A DNA stretch of 60,000 nt from Membranipora membranacea (taxonomy: Eukaryota > Bryozoa > Gymnolaemata > Cheilostomatida > Membraniporidae), in contig OU612074.1 of NCBI GenBank assembly GCA_914767715.1, positions 389,501 to 449,500 of the forward strand, in the 5' to 3' direction. Each line of letters opens with the position of its first letter. Position 1 is the stretch's first letter. Positions 11,095 to 23,604 of this stretch are shown in pieces. The notes beneath the pieces were generated by a model. The model searched no databases. It saw only the letters and a program-made list of their open reading frames with translations, and was not told where the DNA came from. Both the position numbers and the translations under genes were made by a program.

Positions 11095-12453
11095 GTCATG
11101 TCTTTTTTGCTACTCAAAACCAAAACCCACGGCTGACCATTGAAAAGTTGTCCAGCCCAGTCAGCATCACCGGTTGCCATGCGATTTAAAGCCAGCTACG
11201 AATTTGACAAGTTGACAATTACGCTATTACGAACTACTGTAAACCATGTTATATTTCTACAGTTGATGATATTACTACTGAGACTCTACTGGATGACTTC
11301 AGAGGATCACAGATCAGACTGTCATCAAGGCCAATAAAGATCAAGTGATTAAGATATTTTATACCAGACTTTGACAGCCGCCACTCTGAAGGTAAATCTG
11401 CTTTCTACATTTTGGGACTACTGTAATTAAGTACTTAACCAGTCCAGTCCAAGTGTTTAGAGACAGAGAAGTGGTCCAGCAATGAACTCCCAGTTTATTG
11501 GGTGCAGTGTTTCCATCAAGGGTGGGAAGATGGGTTTAAAATGACCATCTGGAAACCATGTTCCCAGCTGGATTATATGGCCATTTCCGCGAACGGACAA
11601 GAATATGCAGAAGAAATTGAAATTTGATTTTCTTCTGCAGATGAAGTTGGGTTTGTAGTTGCAAGCCAAATCACAAAATCATTTTCAAACATAGTGATTC
11701 TTGTACTTAAAATGGCGATCCTAGCGCAATACAACTTGCCGGTCGCAACATCATCTTTTTTCAGGTCATTTTCAGATTTCCTACATTATCACATTCAGTT
11801 GTGTCCTGTGCTCTTTATTCAGGAATGGCATAAACAGATCAATTTATACGCCAATTTTATATACCTTCTTCTACATAGCTATATCATTGACAACCTTAGT
11901 ACAATGTTAGCACAGTCAAGACATGTGGTTTTAATTTCAAGAGAAGACAACTCTCAGTGTGACTATTTTTCTATAGTGTCAAACATCAATGCGCCAAGTA
12001 TGGATGAAATAGGGTATACATTGACTGTAGGTGTGCATAAATAAAGTCTTGGTTCGCTCTCAAAATATGCATCCATTTCCATCGAGTGAGCTGAGCAGAA
12101 GCTTCAAAAAACATCCAAAGCCACCAAGCCTTGGACTCAGACATCTCGCCCCAAAGGACCTTTAAGCTCAGCGCTATCTGGGAGGTAGTTCCATGGCTCG
12201 CGAACCCCTGGTAGTAGCATCAGGTCAATCCATGGAACTCCAGTGATAGTGAGATGCTTCCGGGTATAAGAGTACATATTTTGGATGGTATTTAATCTTA
12301 ATAATGAATTTATTACTTATTTAAATGTGTTGCATTTTCTAGTTCCCTAGTTCCGTCATGCAGATCAGCATGGAAAGAGAGCCACCCAAATATACTTCCT
12401 TTATATTATTGTGAGAGCCACGATTATTTTTATTATTCCATTTTATTTGATAG
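11095..12453. other. 5' flank of the NTase-TPR gene
   Basis: No coding exon is supported. The 116-codon frame at 11694-12044 has no recognisable domain. A 10-base perfect inverted pair AGTTCCATGG/CCATGGAACT lies near 12187-12241. A possible acceptor (TTTTATTTGATAG) directly precedes the ATG at 12454, so untranslated upstream exons are likely. Confidence 0.4.
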
Positions 12454-15400
12454 ATGGAATATGATGAAGCCTACCTGCACGAGTTTAAGAGAGATTACTC
12501 TCTCAGTGTGGGAGGTAAATATAATCTAGAAGTCCAAGTAAAGCACTTAGCCAGACTAGCAGAGTTCTATTACAGTAAATACCAGAGTACAGGAGATTGG
12601 ACAGATTGTCTCAAGGTAAGTTGTTTGTTTGTTTGGATTGTACCTAGAAATAAATTTATTCTTACAATGCTGAATCTTAAATCTGAGTTGGCAGCATTAA
12701 AATATCACACACTCATTTTAGCACAATGAATTTTTTTGATATTATAATACCACTAACCACTTGGCACTAAGACTTATATCAGCCCATCTCCTTTGTGATA
12801 GTCTTTAGTGATGTTATTAACTGAATTCATATCTAACAGGAGAATTAGAGGCAATTTATATAATATTGTGCCATAGAACTATCTTTTAGTATAAGTCCTA
12901 ATGGGCATTAAAGCTTGTTCACTGTCATGAGTATTGGAGTCAGCCCATATTTATAGTTGGCAAAGTCTTCATCTACTGCTATCATACTTAGGTAACGTTG
13001 TGAATTTCTCTCAGTTGAAAAAGCAGGAGTCTCAATGGAGCAATTCAAATAATTAATTTTTTTCTTAGAACACACTATATCATGCAAAGATTTTGATTTT
13101 TTCAATGGCTACGATACTTGTAAAAAATGTTTTGAAAAAACAAGTTCGATGTTTATGACGTATTGTAAAATCTAAAAACTTGGTTAGATACCAGTGGGAG
13201 TTTAGACTGCACTCATATCTGCAGATGGTATATTAAAGTTTTTTAGGCCGAACAATGGATACCTGACCATCTGTATATCTATACGGCTGACCCTCTAAAG
13301 CAATTATTACTGTACGTTGACAGGCTCATGGGCTCTATAACTCTGTATCTGTGAGAAAACCAGAACATGATGGGTGGAGAGAGAAGATAGTCCAGGTACA
13401 AGAAGCTTACTGGAAAGAAGCAGTAACTATCAATTTTGAGGAACAGCAGGTAATAAACAAAGAACTTCTCAACCATCTGCAGGAAATAAGGGCTGAAATA
13501 CGAAACAAAATTCAAACAACTCAGAAGTTGTCCATGCGCTTTGATGTTGATTCCGAAAGGCCGAGCGAAGACTTGATTGAACAGTTCACTAGTTCCTCTC
13601 GAGATGTAATCAAACTTTGTACAAATATGATGACTCAGTATATTCAAATCATCATGGATAGATGTGTGCAAACTCTGCAGCAGCAGCCACCATGTGGCTT
13701 CACAGTTGTAGCTATAGGTTCCTTAGCAAGAGGGGAGGCAACTCCGTATTCAGATGTTGAATATGCCTTTCTTATTGAGAAGCACACAGAAGAAACCGAA
13801 CAGTATTTCAAACTATTAGCAATGACCAGCTACTTCCTGATAGGCAATCTCGGTGAGACTAACCTCAAGTGCATGGCTATCAAAGAGCTCGATGGCTGGT
13901 TTGAGGACCTCTCTAAAAGTGGATTTAAAATAGATGGCTTATCTGCAGAGGCAGGCAATATACCAACTGGAAATTGTATGAAGAAAACAGATTACAGTTT
14001 CATAACCACTCCTGAAGATTTGGTCATTGCTTATGAATATGTCATGAATCATCCAAAGGAAGAATCGATCAAGGGAGACTTGACCGCGATGTTAGCCTAT
14101 ATGACAGAAGTTTACACGTACGGTAAAGGCAGCACAGAGCTACTTGATACTCTAAAAACTGGAATGCGATCAACCACGGTTAATGAAAAACGAGAGTCTG
14201 CCAATTTTGAAATGCTTGCTAACGATATGAAGAAGTTCAATTTCTCTTTGGATCATCGTTTATTAGAGAAAGCTTACACTGTTGATGTGAAAAGGCAACT
14301 CTACAGATTTCCATCCATAGTATTGTATGATCTATCAGTTATACATCAAATCTTTGGTGAGGATGCTTGGGACACAGCAGAACAACTGCTTGCTGCAGGG
14401 AGGATATCTGCTGACTTCTACAGATCAATGATGTTTCAACTTACCGCTGCTTGTTATGTAAGACTGTCTGCTTATCTGTACCATGACTCACAGGACGAAC
14501 GAGTCTCAACAGCTGAACGTCAAGTCGTGGAAACAGCAAAGTCAAAGGTCACAAAAAAATCTCCCAGTGATAGATGGTATGTGCCCATAGGTTTGGTTCT
14601 TGCCTTAGGTGATTTGCTGGTCCCTATGAAGAAACATTTGAGTGCAGCAACAGATGGGGAAATAATTAGCGAAATTTGCAGGGAATACAAAACCGTAGCT
14701 GACACTTCGGGTGTGACAATATCTAGAATTTCAACACTGCAGAACGCAGGGCATACAACTCGTGCCTACAAAATGCTCACTGAAATCTTGGGGGCAATAG
14801 ATCATTCCGACAGAAAGGGTATTTTTGACTGGGTCAAAGATAACACTGACAGTACCATTAATTATCAAGAAGTGATTGAGTTGATAGCTCAGATTTTCAA
14901 GGATAACTCTCACTTCCGTGAAGCCTTGAGTCTTTTCACTCATCTGAGAGAAAATCACAGTGAGTACAAATACAATGACAGCCTCTGCATAGCTGCCTGT
15001 CAACAACATACTGGAAATCTTGAGGCTGCACTTCAAACCCTACTGAGGGCAGGTACAGACTCAGGGGATTTCCACCACAGTATTGGACAAGTGTATCTTT
15101 CCTTAAGAAGATTTGATAATGCTGATAAGCATCTCCTCTTAGCATTGCAACATTTCTATGTTGAGTCATGCAAGACAGTGCGGTACGACTATTTCGGCAA
15201 CCCCCTCAATGACTCAATATCAAATAAGAAGGTAGAAGACTTGATAAAGTTGACAGCGGAGCAAAGGCTGGTTGTATTACAGCAACCAACACATAAAGTA
15301 CTTAAGTGCATTGAATCATTAGCAGATCTGTACAAAGAGCAATATTATGATGACATCGCCAATCAATATAATCAAAAGTACCAGGCCCTTTTTCAACATT

Positions 15401-16653
15401 TATACGGGGAGGAGAGCTTACTCCCCGCAGCAGCTCACGGTTTCATGGTCATTGGAGATTACTATTGCTCCAACCAGGACCATATAAAAGCTAGCAAATA
15501 CCTAAAAATTTCTTTGGAGACATATCATCAATTCTTTGGTGAGGGCCATGACCACATTGGGATCGCTCTGTTGCATTTGAAAACTGGTGAGAATTACCTA
15601 AACCAGACCAGATTCGAGGATGCCAAAAGATCTTTTGAAGCATCTATGGACATGTATCAGCGAATATATGGAAAGGACAGCGATCATGCTAGTATAGCTG
15701 ATGTACTGTTTTTTTCTGGGTTATTATCCAGCGCAAAAGAAAACTACGGAGATTCTTTTTGCTACCTTCAGAAAGCACTAAAAATGTACAATGATCTTTT
15801 TAAGTGTGATAATATAAACAGTGCTAATGTACTTAAGGAACAGGCCATGACTCACACACGGAGAGGCGAGTATAGACAAGCAATAGAAGATGGGACCCGA
15901 TCGCTTGACATGTTCAAGCGTATACATGGTGCCCAAAAAGATCATGTTCACATTGCCCGTGTATTTAGAGATTTCGGTGATAATTACAATGCTATGACAG
16001 ACTATAAACAGGCAGAAGAATATTTCAGACTGTCACTTGACATGTGTAAGCGTATACATGGTGAGGACAGTGATCACCCTGAAATCGCTATGTCTCTGTT
16101 CAATCTAGGAGGCAACTACAATGCTATGACAGACTATAAACAGGCAGAAGAATATCTCAGACTGTCACTTGACATGTATAAGCGTATACATGGTGAGGAC
16201 AGTGATCAACCTAAAATCGCTATGTCTCTGAACAATCTAGGACACAACTACAAGGCTATGACAGACTATAAACAGGCAGAAGAATATTTCAGACTGTCAC
16301 TTGACATGTGTAAGCGTATACATGGTGAGGACAGTGATCACCCTGAAATCGCTATGTCTCTGTTCAATCTAGGAGACAACTACAATGCTATGACAGACTA
16401 TAAACAGGCAGAAGAATATCTCAGACTGTCACTTGACATGTATAAGCGTATACATGGTGAGGAAAGTGATCAACCTAAAATCGCTATGTCTCTGAACAAT
16501 CTAGGACACAACTACAAGGCTATGACAGACTATAAACAGGCAGAAGAATATTTCAGACTGTTTCTTGACATGTGTGAGCGTATACATGGTGAGGACAGTG
16601 ATCACCCTGAAATCGCTGTGATACTGAATAATCTCAACGCTGTTACAGAGTAA
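12454..16653 (+). CDS. Nucleotidyltransferase-domain protein with C-terminal TPR array
   Basis: There are two coding exons: 12454-12615 (54 codons, donor AAG|GTAAGT) and 13324-16653 (acceptor GTTGACAG, phase 0), giving 1163 residues. The frame from 13351 opens with a GTG that is simply an internal valine. Residues 1-180 are charged and helical. Residues 186-206 carry GSLARGEATPYSDVEYAFLI, the G-S...D-x-E/D metal-binding signature of GlnD/DUF294-type nucleotidyltransferases, with D198 and E200 as likely metal ligands. From about residue 540 to the end it is TPR-rich; the last five units are kinesin-light-chain-like and 44 residues long. It is probably intracellular. Family members are expanded in several marine invertebrates, but their substrate is not known to me. 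A signalling or innate-sensing role would be inference only. The 3.3-kb second exon is unusual for this intron-rich genome and may reflect ancestral retroposition. Confidence 0.85.
12616..13323 (+). other. Intron of the NTase-TPR gene
   Basis: This 708-base intron has donor GTAAGTTG and acceptor TACGTTGACAG. Nothing else was recognised inside it. Confidence 0.7.
15979..16653 (+). repeat. Coding tandem array of 44-codon TPR units with A/B alternation
   Basis: Units start at 15979, 16111, 16243, 16375 and 16507, exactly 132 bases apart. They alternate: A units read EEYFRLSLDMCKRIHGEDSD then HPEIAMSLFNLG, and B units read EEYLRLSLDMYKRIHGE(D/E)SD then QPKIAMSLNNLG. Units 2-3 and 4-5 are therefore copies of one 264-base pair. 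DNA identity between like units is nearly complete, silent sites included, which points to very recent expansion or gene conversion. Confidence 0.9.
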
Positions 16654-18130
16654 TTTGTTAGACATGTAAAAGTGTATTATATCGTGATGAGAGCTACAAC
16701 ACTACTGTTGTTGCAATCTTAAGCAAAGAAAGTGTATAACTCAAAGTGCAAAAGAACTGTACCTGAAGTATGGTTCGGACACAGTTTTGAATCATATAAC
16801 CATTGGAAACCAGAACTTACAAACATAATTTTATTCCGGAAGCGTTTTATTATCTCTTTCAGGCATGTCTTTAACTGTGACCTTACTACATTAGTAATTT
16901 GTATTGCTCTTTTATCTGGGAACATAGTCTCTCTCTTTACATGACTTTTTATTTGTAACTCGTCTAATCTCCAGTGTTGAGTTTTCCAAATGCGGTGTGA
17001 TATTTTTCATATCCAGTATTTTGATGATTATAGGCTTTTGAATTCTCAGATCAATGATGTTGTAATCATGTTAATGTGATTGTTATCGTATAGCAAAAAG
17101 TCGCAATGAAAAATTCTTCATACTGTCTCCCCAAACAAAGAGCTGACTGTATTGTATACAATAACATGATCAATAATGCAGAACCAATCCGATAACACCA
17201 TCTTTGCATCAGTTATCACCTTAAATACACAAAACAGTGTCAGATTATCACCCCTTAGCTTACCGACGTATAATCATCGATGAAACAGGATACAAGAAAA
17301 CACTCACTGAAAACCTTTGTAAAATTGTGAACTTTTCTATTACATGACATATGTTTTGTAATGATTGTCATGCTCCATCAATCTGCACAAGCCTCATCTA
17401 GTCATGCGTGAGGATGATTATCTTTAATCATGAACAGTTTGAAGAGGGTTTGCTATTTCACCGCTGTCTGGCAGTGGAATGAGATAGCAATTAAGACGTT
17501 GTTAAGGCTGGGTCACCGAATGGCAGCTTTCTACACTCCAGGATTAAGGACGGATTTTTACAGATCAACATCTCCCGCCCTGGTCTAACTTGTTTGTGTC
17601 GGGAGTTTAGCTGTATGGTGTCCTGTCTAGGTTTATTATCATGTCTATGATAAGTGCATATGTACTTACTTATTTGTCTCGGGAATGCCAACTTAAAATT
17701 TATATGAGTTGAGAAAATTTGAAGAAGCCTCCTCAACTCAAGAGTATGTCAAAACTAAGAGTGGGGAGAATTACTGTCATACTGTATAACTGGTATATCT
17801 GCAGTACAACAACAGAAAACTCTGTGTGGTAAGTACCAGATCATATCCAGTTAACTTCAGTAGCGCAAACGCTCTAAAGCTTGTTCAACAAATGTTTGGA
17901 TTCCAACTGATTTGTTTCCATGTTCTTCCAACTTGTGAAATCCCAACGATTTGATTTGGAACTCCAACTCGTTAAATAGAAGAGACTGCAGATTTGCAAA
18001 TGTTTTGCACAATGAACATAACAACCAATATAAGTTGTGTATTTTTGTTACAGGGACGTTATTTAAATGGGTTTGCTTCGCTTGTGTGAATTTTTGCTGA
18101 TGACAATGAGTGAGATGCCTACTCATACAA
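16654..18130. other. 3' flank of the NTase-TPR gene, intergenic
   Basis: The 3' UTR is presumably here, but no clear AATAAA was found close to the stop. The small frames at 16719-16944, 17491-17736 and 17857-18126 have no recognisable content. Confidence 0.4.
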
Positions 18131-18203
18131 GTCTAGACTCAGTCATGTCTGGACTCAGGCATGTCTGGACTCAGTCAGGTCTGGACTCAGTAAGGTCTGG
18201 ACA
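18131..18203. repeat. 16-bp minisatellite, about 4.6 copies
   Basis: The unit GTCTGGACTCAGTCAT is repeated head to tail with one to three changes per copy. Confidence 0.85.
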
Positions 18204-19261
18204 CCGATATTGCAGGATGAGGAAATGAGCATCACTTGTAATACATTCCTCTGAGCCCAACAGTAATTGCCACACTTGAATACCCAGCAATGCTGACATA
18301 AGGATCCATGTAGTTGGGCTATATGTCTACAGTTGCATTATAAATATCTATCTTACATCATAGGCATCTTTTTAAAGAAAGCGGTGACCACATTTTTACT
18401 TTATTGTCGGAAGATTAATGTAACAAGACAGCTTTTAAACTATTCAATATTTTTTAGTTTGTTCTTTTACCTCCTATGGCCAACAATTTACCAGGGTGTT
18501 CAGGTTCAGATGATGGACAGAGCTTTATTTTGTTAACTGTTACGGAACGCCGCAGAAGATTGTGACCTCAAAAGAGAAACAGCTAGCATGGCAGACGGTG
18601 AAGTTGTCCTTTTTTTCATCGACACACTTTAACTTGCACTGATGTTACCACATCAGATTTGTCTTGGATCTCAATGTTTTCCCTCATGTATTCTAAAAGC
18701 CACATTATGACCTCGCTGATGGTCGACACACCTGTTCACTTGATCTTTCAAACAACAAAATATTAAAATTAAACTCTTGTTTTTTTTCCCAGCACCTGTG
18801 CAGCCAGTGTCTAGAGGACTTAGAAGCGAGGTGTACATTCTCTATGCTGATAGCTGCAGACACAATTAGAATATTAATTCTCACAGTGTATGGCTGGGTT
18901 ATAGACCTACAGTCTGTAAGTATGAGCTTCTCTTTAGATGATGTAATCAGAAATCTGCTCTGAGTCTCCAATCTCGATCTCATCTAATCACCTCTAACTC
19001 AGGAGAATATGAAAAATATGCTGCGAAAATAGAGTGATTATACTTGTGGGTAAGTGTTTGGTGTCTTTCTGTGAAATTAGGATCGATAAATAATGAGTTG
19101 AGCTTCGATTCTTAGCCTGAATACCAAATTCAATGCTGTGTGACAAAAATGTAATTATAGTTTGTGCACTGCCAGAGTTACAATCACAATAAGACACATT
19201 CCAGGTCAGCTTTTCAACCCCCCCCCCCCTGTTGAAGATCAAATTGTTTCTCTATTTTCAG
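18204..19261. other. Intergenic with one exon-like segment
   Basis: An exon-like segment at 18793-18915 has a strong acceptor (TTTTTTTTCCCAG) and donor (TCT|GTAAGT), 123 bases and one open frame of 41 codons. It could be a 5' exon of the gene at 19309 or belong to another gene. A run of 13 C lies at about 19218-19230. Confidence 0.3.
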
Positions 19262-19308
19262 AAGATAAGCGCTGCTCATTAGTGTAGCAACCCTGATAAC
19301 CCTGAAAT

Positions 19309-20776
19309 ATGACTACAAGTAACACGACATCTTTTCATACCCATCCCAACGAAAAATATATCCATTTGCGACAGTTAAAGGAGATTTTCCCTTTAGACAG
19401 CACAACCAAAGTAAGTGATATTGATTGACATACTTATATTACATAGAATTAACTGGACGGCTATATGTATCGCCATTCAATAATGAAATGGAAGTCCCAT
19501 AGATGTGTTCTCAGTATGTGAGTAGGCAACTCTTGTGAATAATTTGAGTTTATCATTACAAACTAACCATTGCTGTATGATCTTAGTGATACATGTAAAT
19601 ACTTCAATATTTGTTACCAATTAGAAAACAGCGATTACACCAGTCAAAGCAATCCAGTAAGTTGTTGTATTCTGTCGTTACTTCCTCATACAAAACAGGG
19701 TAAGGAAAAAAAGAGAGGAGAAACCTGAAGACCAAAGAAAACAGCTTCGACACTCATATTAATATTGTATATCGGGTAGGACATGTAGGTGAGAGTTGTC
19801 TCTTCTTACTTGTTGCTCATCGATCCCGGCTTTATTCTCAATAGTAATTTCTAAGTGACTCATCACCTTCATACCTGTTGTTTACTGAAATCGGTATTTT
19901 CCCACCAGCAACTTTTTGGGAATTTTTTCTGACCAAAATTTATGGTAGAGATTTTTTTTTTTTCATTGGTAGAGAGCGAAGACAAGACTAGTAGTAAGTT
20001 ATGATGAGTATGAAGTCTACATGGCAGCTTGATCTGTTACCCACAAAACCACAAATCTCATCTGTTTACATGAGCTGAGGCTAGATCTACCTAATCTTAT
20101 CTGACATTTTATATCTGACCTGATGTAATAAGGAGTTTTCAGGTAGTGATCGCTTTTAAGGTGAGGACTTATAATATCACCTTGATGTACAAACAGAGGT
20201 TAGAAGATTGAAATAACTGGATGTCATTTTCCAGAGCAGCTTCGTTAGCAATTATTCTTGAAGATATTGGACCTTCGCTACAGCTGCAAATATCAGGGAT
20301 AAAGTGAACTGTCAGTGGCGAATGACTTGTCCACTGTGCTTCAGTAGCAGTAGCTCTGTTTGTTATAGAATCTCTGCTACGAATGTAGAGAAAGAAGTAC
20401 TCTTAGGTCATCAAATCCATTCTCAGAACAATTCATTTAGAACTTAGAACCAATTCTTGACATTGTTTGTGCTTGACCTTAAGATGATCATCTGAACGGT
20501 GCCTAAATTTTCTTGCAGATATAGAGGCGCATAAATTTGATTTAACCGTTTCCGACAAAAAATTTGGTTGGATCAACGTTTCAAATTTCCTTCCATACTT
20601 TGCATATTTCTCCTAGTTACAGAAATGAGAAAGACGAAATATACTAAAGTTGACCTGTATCTGTATTCAGTGAGAAGACAAATCCGGTGCCCATCCCTCT
20701 CACTGGTAGCAGAATAACAGCTGATCCTTCTGTACTCTACAAAACAGAGAAAGGACCTGTAGATCTAATAAGATGA
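19309..20776 (+). CDS. Small three-exon gene, about 79 aa, unknown family
   Basis: I assembled this from splice signals. Exon 1 (19309-19410) encodes MTTSNTTSFHTHPNEKYIHL and 14 more residues and ends at GTAAGT, phase 0. Exon 2 (19625-19656) follows CAATTAG and encodes KTAITPVKAI, then donor GTAAGT, phase 2. Exon 3 (20671-20776) follows TCTGTATTCAG and encodes EKTNPVPIPLTGSRITADPS followed by VLYKTEKGPVDLIR and TGA. The two junction phases agree (CA+T gives His). A strong acceptor at 19260-19261 (CTCTATTTTCAG) suggests an untranslated leader exon. The protein is soluble, with no signal peptide or membrane segment. The Pro-rich conserved-looking tail resembles a docking peptide, but I cannot name the family. 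Exon 2, only 32 bases long with a weak pyrimidine tract, is the least certain piece. Confidence 0.55.
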
Positions 20777-23119
20777 ATTCATCACAAGAGAGGACAGTAC
20801 CTGTATGTCCATAGCACGAGACCTCTCTTATAAATTAAGTCTCATCCAAGTCAATTTTGTTAATCTTTCTATGGAATTAAATTTGTAGCCCTATTAAACT
20901 TGATTCAGTCTTATATCTGAGGTTAAAAACTTTACTAGGTCTGCCATTCCTTCAATTTTGATTCTCAAAGTTGAATTCCCAAATCTGAAAATCTTCATTG
21001 TTATAGACTTAGTTTGAGGTTGCTATTTTGTATCACTGTCAATCCCTGTGTTACCCTGGTCCTCTAACATGGCACAGCAGACAAAGCCGCAAGGACTGCG
21101 CTACAACAGCACTCAATATTCCAAATATATAATTACCTGCTGGTGCGTTGCCTGCTTGATCAACAGACCTTGGTTGGAGACCCACCAGTGCCTTCCGCTT
21201 AATCATCATCTTATCTGTGGAATTCACATCAAGTGTGACGCGTTGTGACGAAATACAGGGATCGCTGAGTCTCAATGCCGATTGACTGCGGTCAGATTTA
21301 ATGTTTGAGAGACCAATATTCCTCTATATTAGGATTATTTCAATTTTTATTATGACTTCATGATTCTACAGCTGGAAATCGCACACATGATAGAATAGAA
21401 TATGGAGAATATGATATGATACAAAGTGGCAGCCCCGAAGGAAGCCTTTAAGATCTTTTATCTTCTTCTTTCAGAGACTGTGAGAGCAGAGTTGAGTTTG
21501 ACCTCATCTAGATTTCAGAGGCAATCCTGGCAGCCTTTTACTGCTGACAAGATAAGTGGACACTGAAATCAACATAGTCAGGAATCAGCACAGAAATTAG
21601 GAACATTCTAAACAGTCACTTCAAGTTACGGCAAAGGCCTGCATGAGCAGCTGAGCAGAGCATGAGCAGCTAGATAATAGGACAGGTAATGGTTAAATTT
21701 ATGGCTAATAGTGAAAAGACCTTTTTAAACTTTGACATTACACACATCGTAACCTCATATGAAAGTATTTGATACCAATCAAGTTAACTTCAGCATGTCC
21801 TCATGTGTAAATGAGCTTGGGATGATTCTGAATTATAGAAAACTGAAATTCCAGTTCCCTAAAATATTGCTCATAGCTATTAATAATTAAAGTCATTAAA
21901 CTTCTAGACAAATAGAGAAGAATGATTGCTCCCATATAAGCAGTTGATGCTGAAAATCAAGCCAGAACCAGTTTAATCCAGACAGGATAAAGCCAAGCTA
22001 AAAAAGTACGAGAAACAGATACAACACTGGACGAATATAATTACAACATAGTCAGCAGAAAAAGAAGAAGGAACAAAACTTGATTAAAACACACACTCAT
22101 GATGCGCTCACGAACACAGAATGCGCAAACAGACATACCCGCACATTCAGATGCTCTAGAATACAGCTATAAATTTGTATTTCGAATTATCTAAGAAACA
22201 GATTTTCTAATGAGCCAAGTATGTAAATTAACATTATACTTTGAGTTGTGTTAAATTTTGATTTTTGAGGAATACTTTCATATGTTCAATTTGGATGTTA
22301 TTATAAGGCTCTGGATTATACAAAATCTGACAAAAGATTTTGGTAGTTAGATTCAAATATTTTTAATCTTTATTTAATATCCTTTGATATCTATCCTGGT
22401 CCAAACATTTAAAAATTTTAATTACTGATTTTACCCACATTCAGAAAACAAAATAAATGCTACATACATTTATTGCAAGTAAATACACAAATGGGATGAC
22501 ATTGCTGTCACATAAAATATACTAACAATATAAGCAGCAGCAGCAGAACTATCAGCATGGAATTTTTGATTTGTTATGGTGAATGAATTTTGTGTTTGAT
22601 TAATCGGACTGTAATTTGGAGTTGTTCACTCCTTGTCTCAAATCCCAAATAATAAAATATCCTCCAATTTTCTGTTTTAGAATCCGCGATATGTATGGTT
22701 CAAGTAGTGCAAATGCAATGGTAGCAGATCTGGACTTATAATTGCTGATAATTCGGTTATTAAAGAGAGACTTCAAAAACACAACTGAACTGTTGATCAA
22801 CAATACCTCAGCGGTAAGTAGAGCTACTATCGTACAATGTGCGCTAGCCTCAACTACTGAGCACTGGTTTAGATTTGAGTTTGGTGCAATTCTCGGTGGA
22901 ATTGCTCAAGGATTTATTTTAAACAATAATAACAAAATATAAATATGGTTCTATTCGTCAGGCAATAAATCAATCAATAATTTTACAATAATATCTTAGC
23001 ATTTATCATTTAGTCATAAAAATACATAAACATTCAAAATCTTTATAATAAGATCTTACCCTTGGTGCAGATGACCTCGAATTCAGTGTGATATTCAGTG
23101 TGATATCTCTGTGTATTGA
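20777..23119. other. Intergenic with exon-like pieces
   Basis: No complete gene is supported. An exon-like terminal segment at 21475-21566 follows a strong acceptor (TCTTCTTCTTTCAG) and reads TVRAELSLTSSRFQRQSWQP then FTADKISGH and a stop. At 21048-21275 both strands are open and both look partly coding: MAQQTKPQGLRYNSTQYSK on plus, and a MMIKRKALVGLQPRS stretch on minus that ends at a donor. I could not join these into one model. The frames at 22600-22942 are not convincing. Confidence 0.3.
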
Positions 23120-23530
23120 AACTATGTTAGACTGGGTTCCTCGCTGTGAGTCGCGGTATATGTATCTCTTTATATCTAAGCTATGTTAGACTAAGTTCCT
23201 CGCTGTGAATCGCGGTATTTGTATCTAAGCTATGTTAGACTGATTTCCTCGCTGTGAATCGCGGTATTTGCATCTAAGCTATGTTAGACTGATTTCCTCG
23301 CTGTGAATCGCGGTATTTGTATCTAGGCTATGTTAGACTAGGTTCCTCGCTGTGAATCGCGGTATTTGCATCTAAGCTATGTTAGACTGATTTCCTCGCT
23401 GTGAATCGCGGTATTTGTATCTAGGCTATGTTAGACTAAGTTCCTCGCTGTGAATCGCGGTATATGTATCTCTTTTATCTAAGCTATGTTAGACTAGGTT
23501 CCTCGCTGTGAATCGCGGTATTTGTATCTC
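23120..23530. repeat. 49-bp satellite, eight copies
   Basis: The units begin CTATGTTAGACT and contain TTCCTCGCTGTGAATCGCGG. They start at 23122, 23181, 23230, 23279, 23328, 23377, 23426 and 23484. The middle spacing is exactly 49 bases; the edge units are 58-59 because of an inserted TCTCTTTAT-like segment. Confidence 0.9.
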
Positions 23531-23604
23531 TGTATATCTTGCCAAAAGCTCTGTTGGCTGAATGTGTCTAAAGTTTTTAGACAATTTTCCTCTCTGTAGA
23601 TGTG

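Noticed and set aside
11694-12044. 116-codon plus frame upstream of the NTase gene
   Set aside because: No domain, unusual composition and no link to the exon at 12454.
13279-13671. 130-codon minus-strand frame
   Set aside because: It is antisense to the NTase-TPR exon, whose plus-strand frame is far longer and has clear domains.
20236-20300. Extra exon of the 19309 gene after TTTTCCAG
   Set aside because: The frame compatible with exon 2 runs into TGA before any usable donor, whereas exon 2 joins exon 3 directly in phase.
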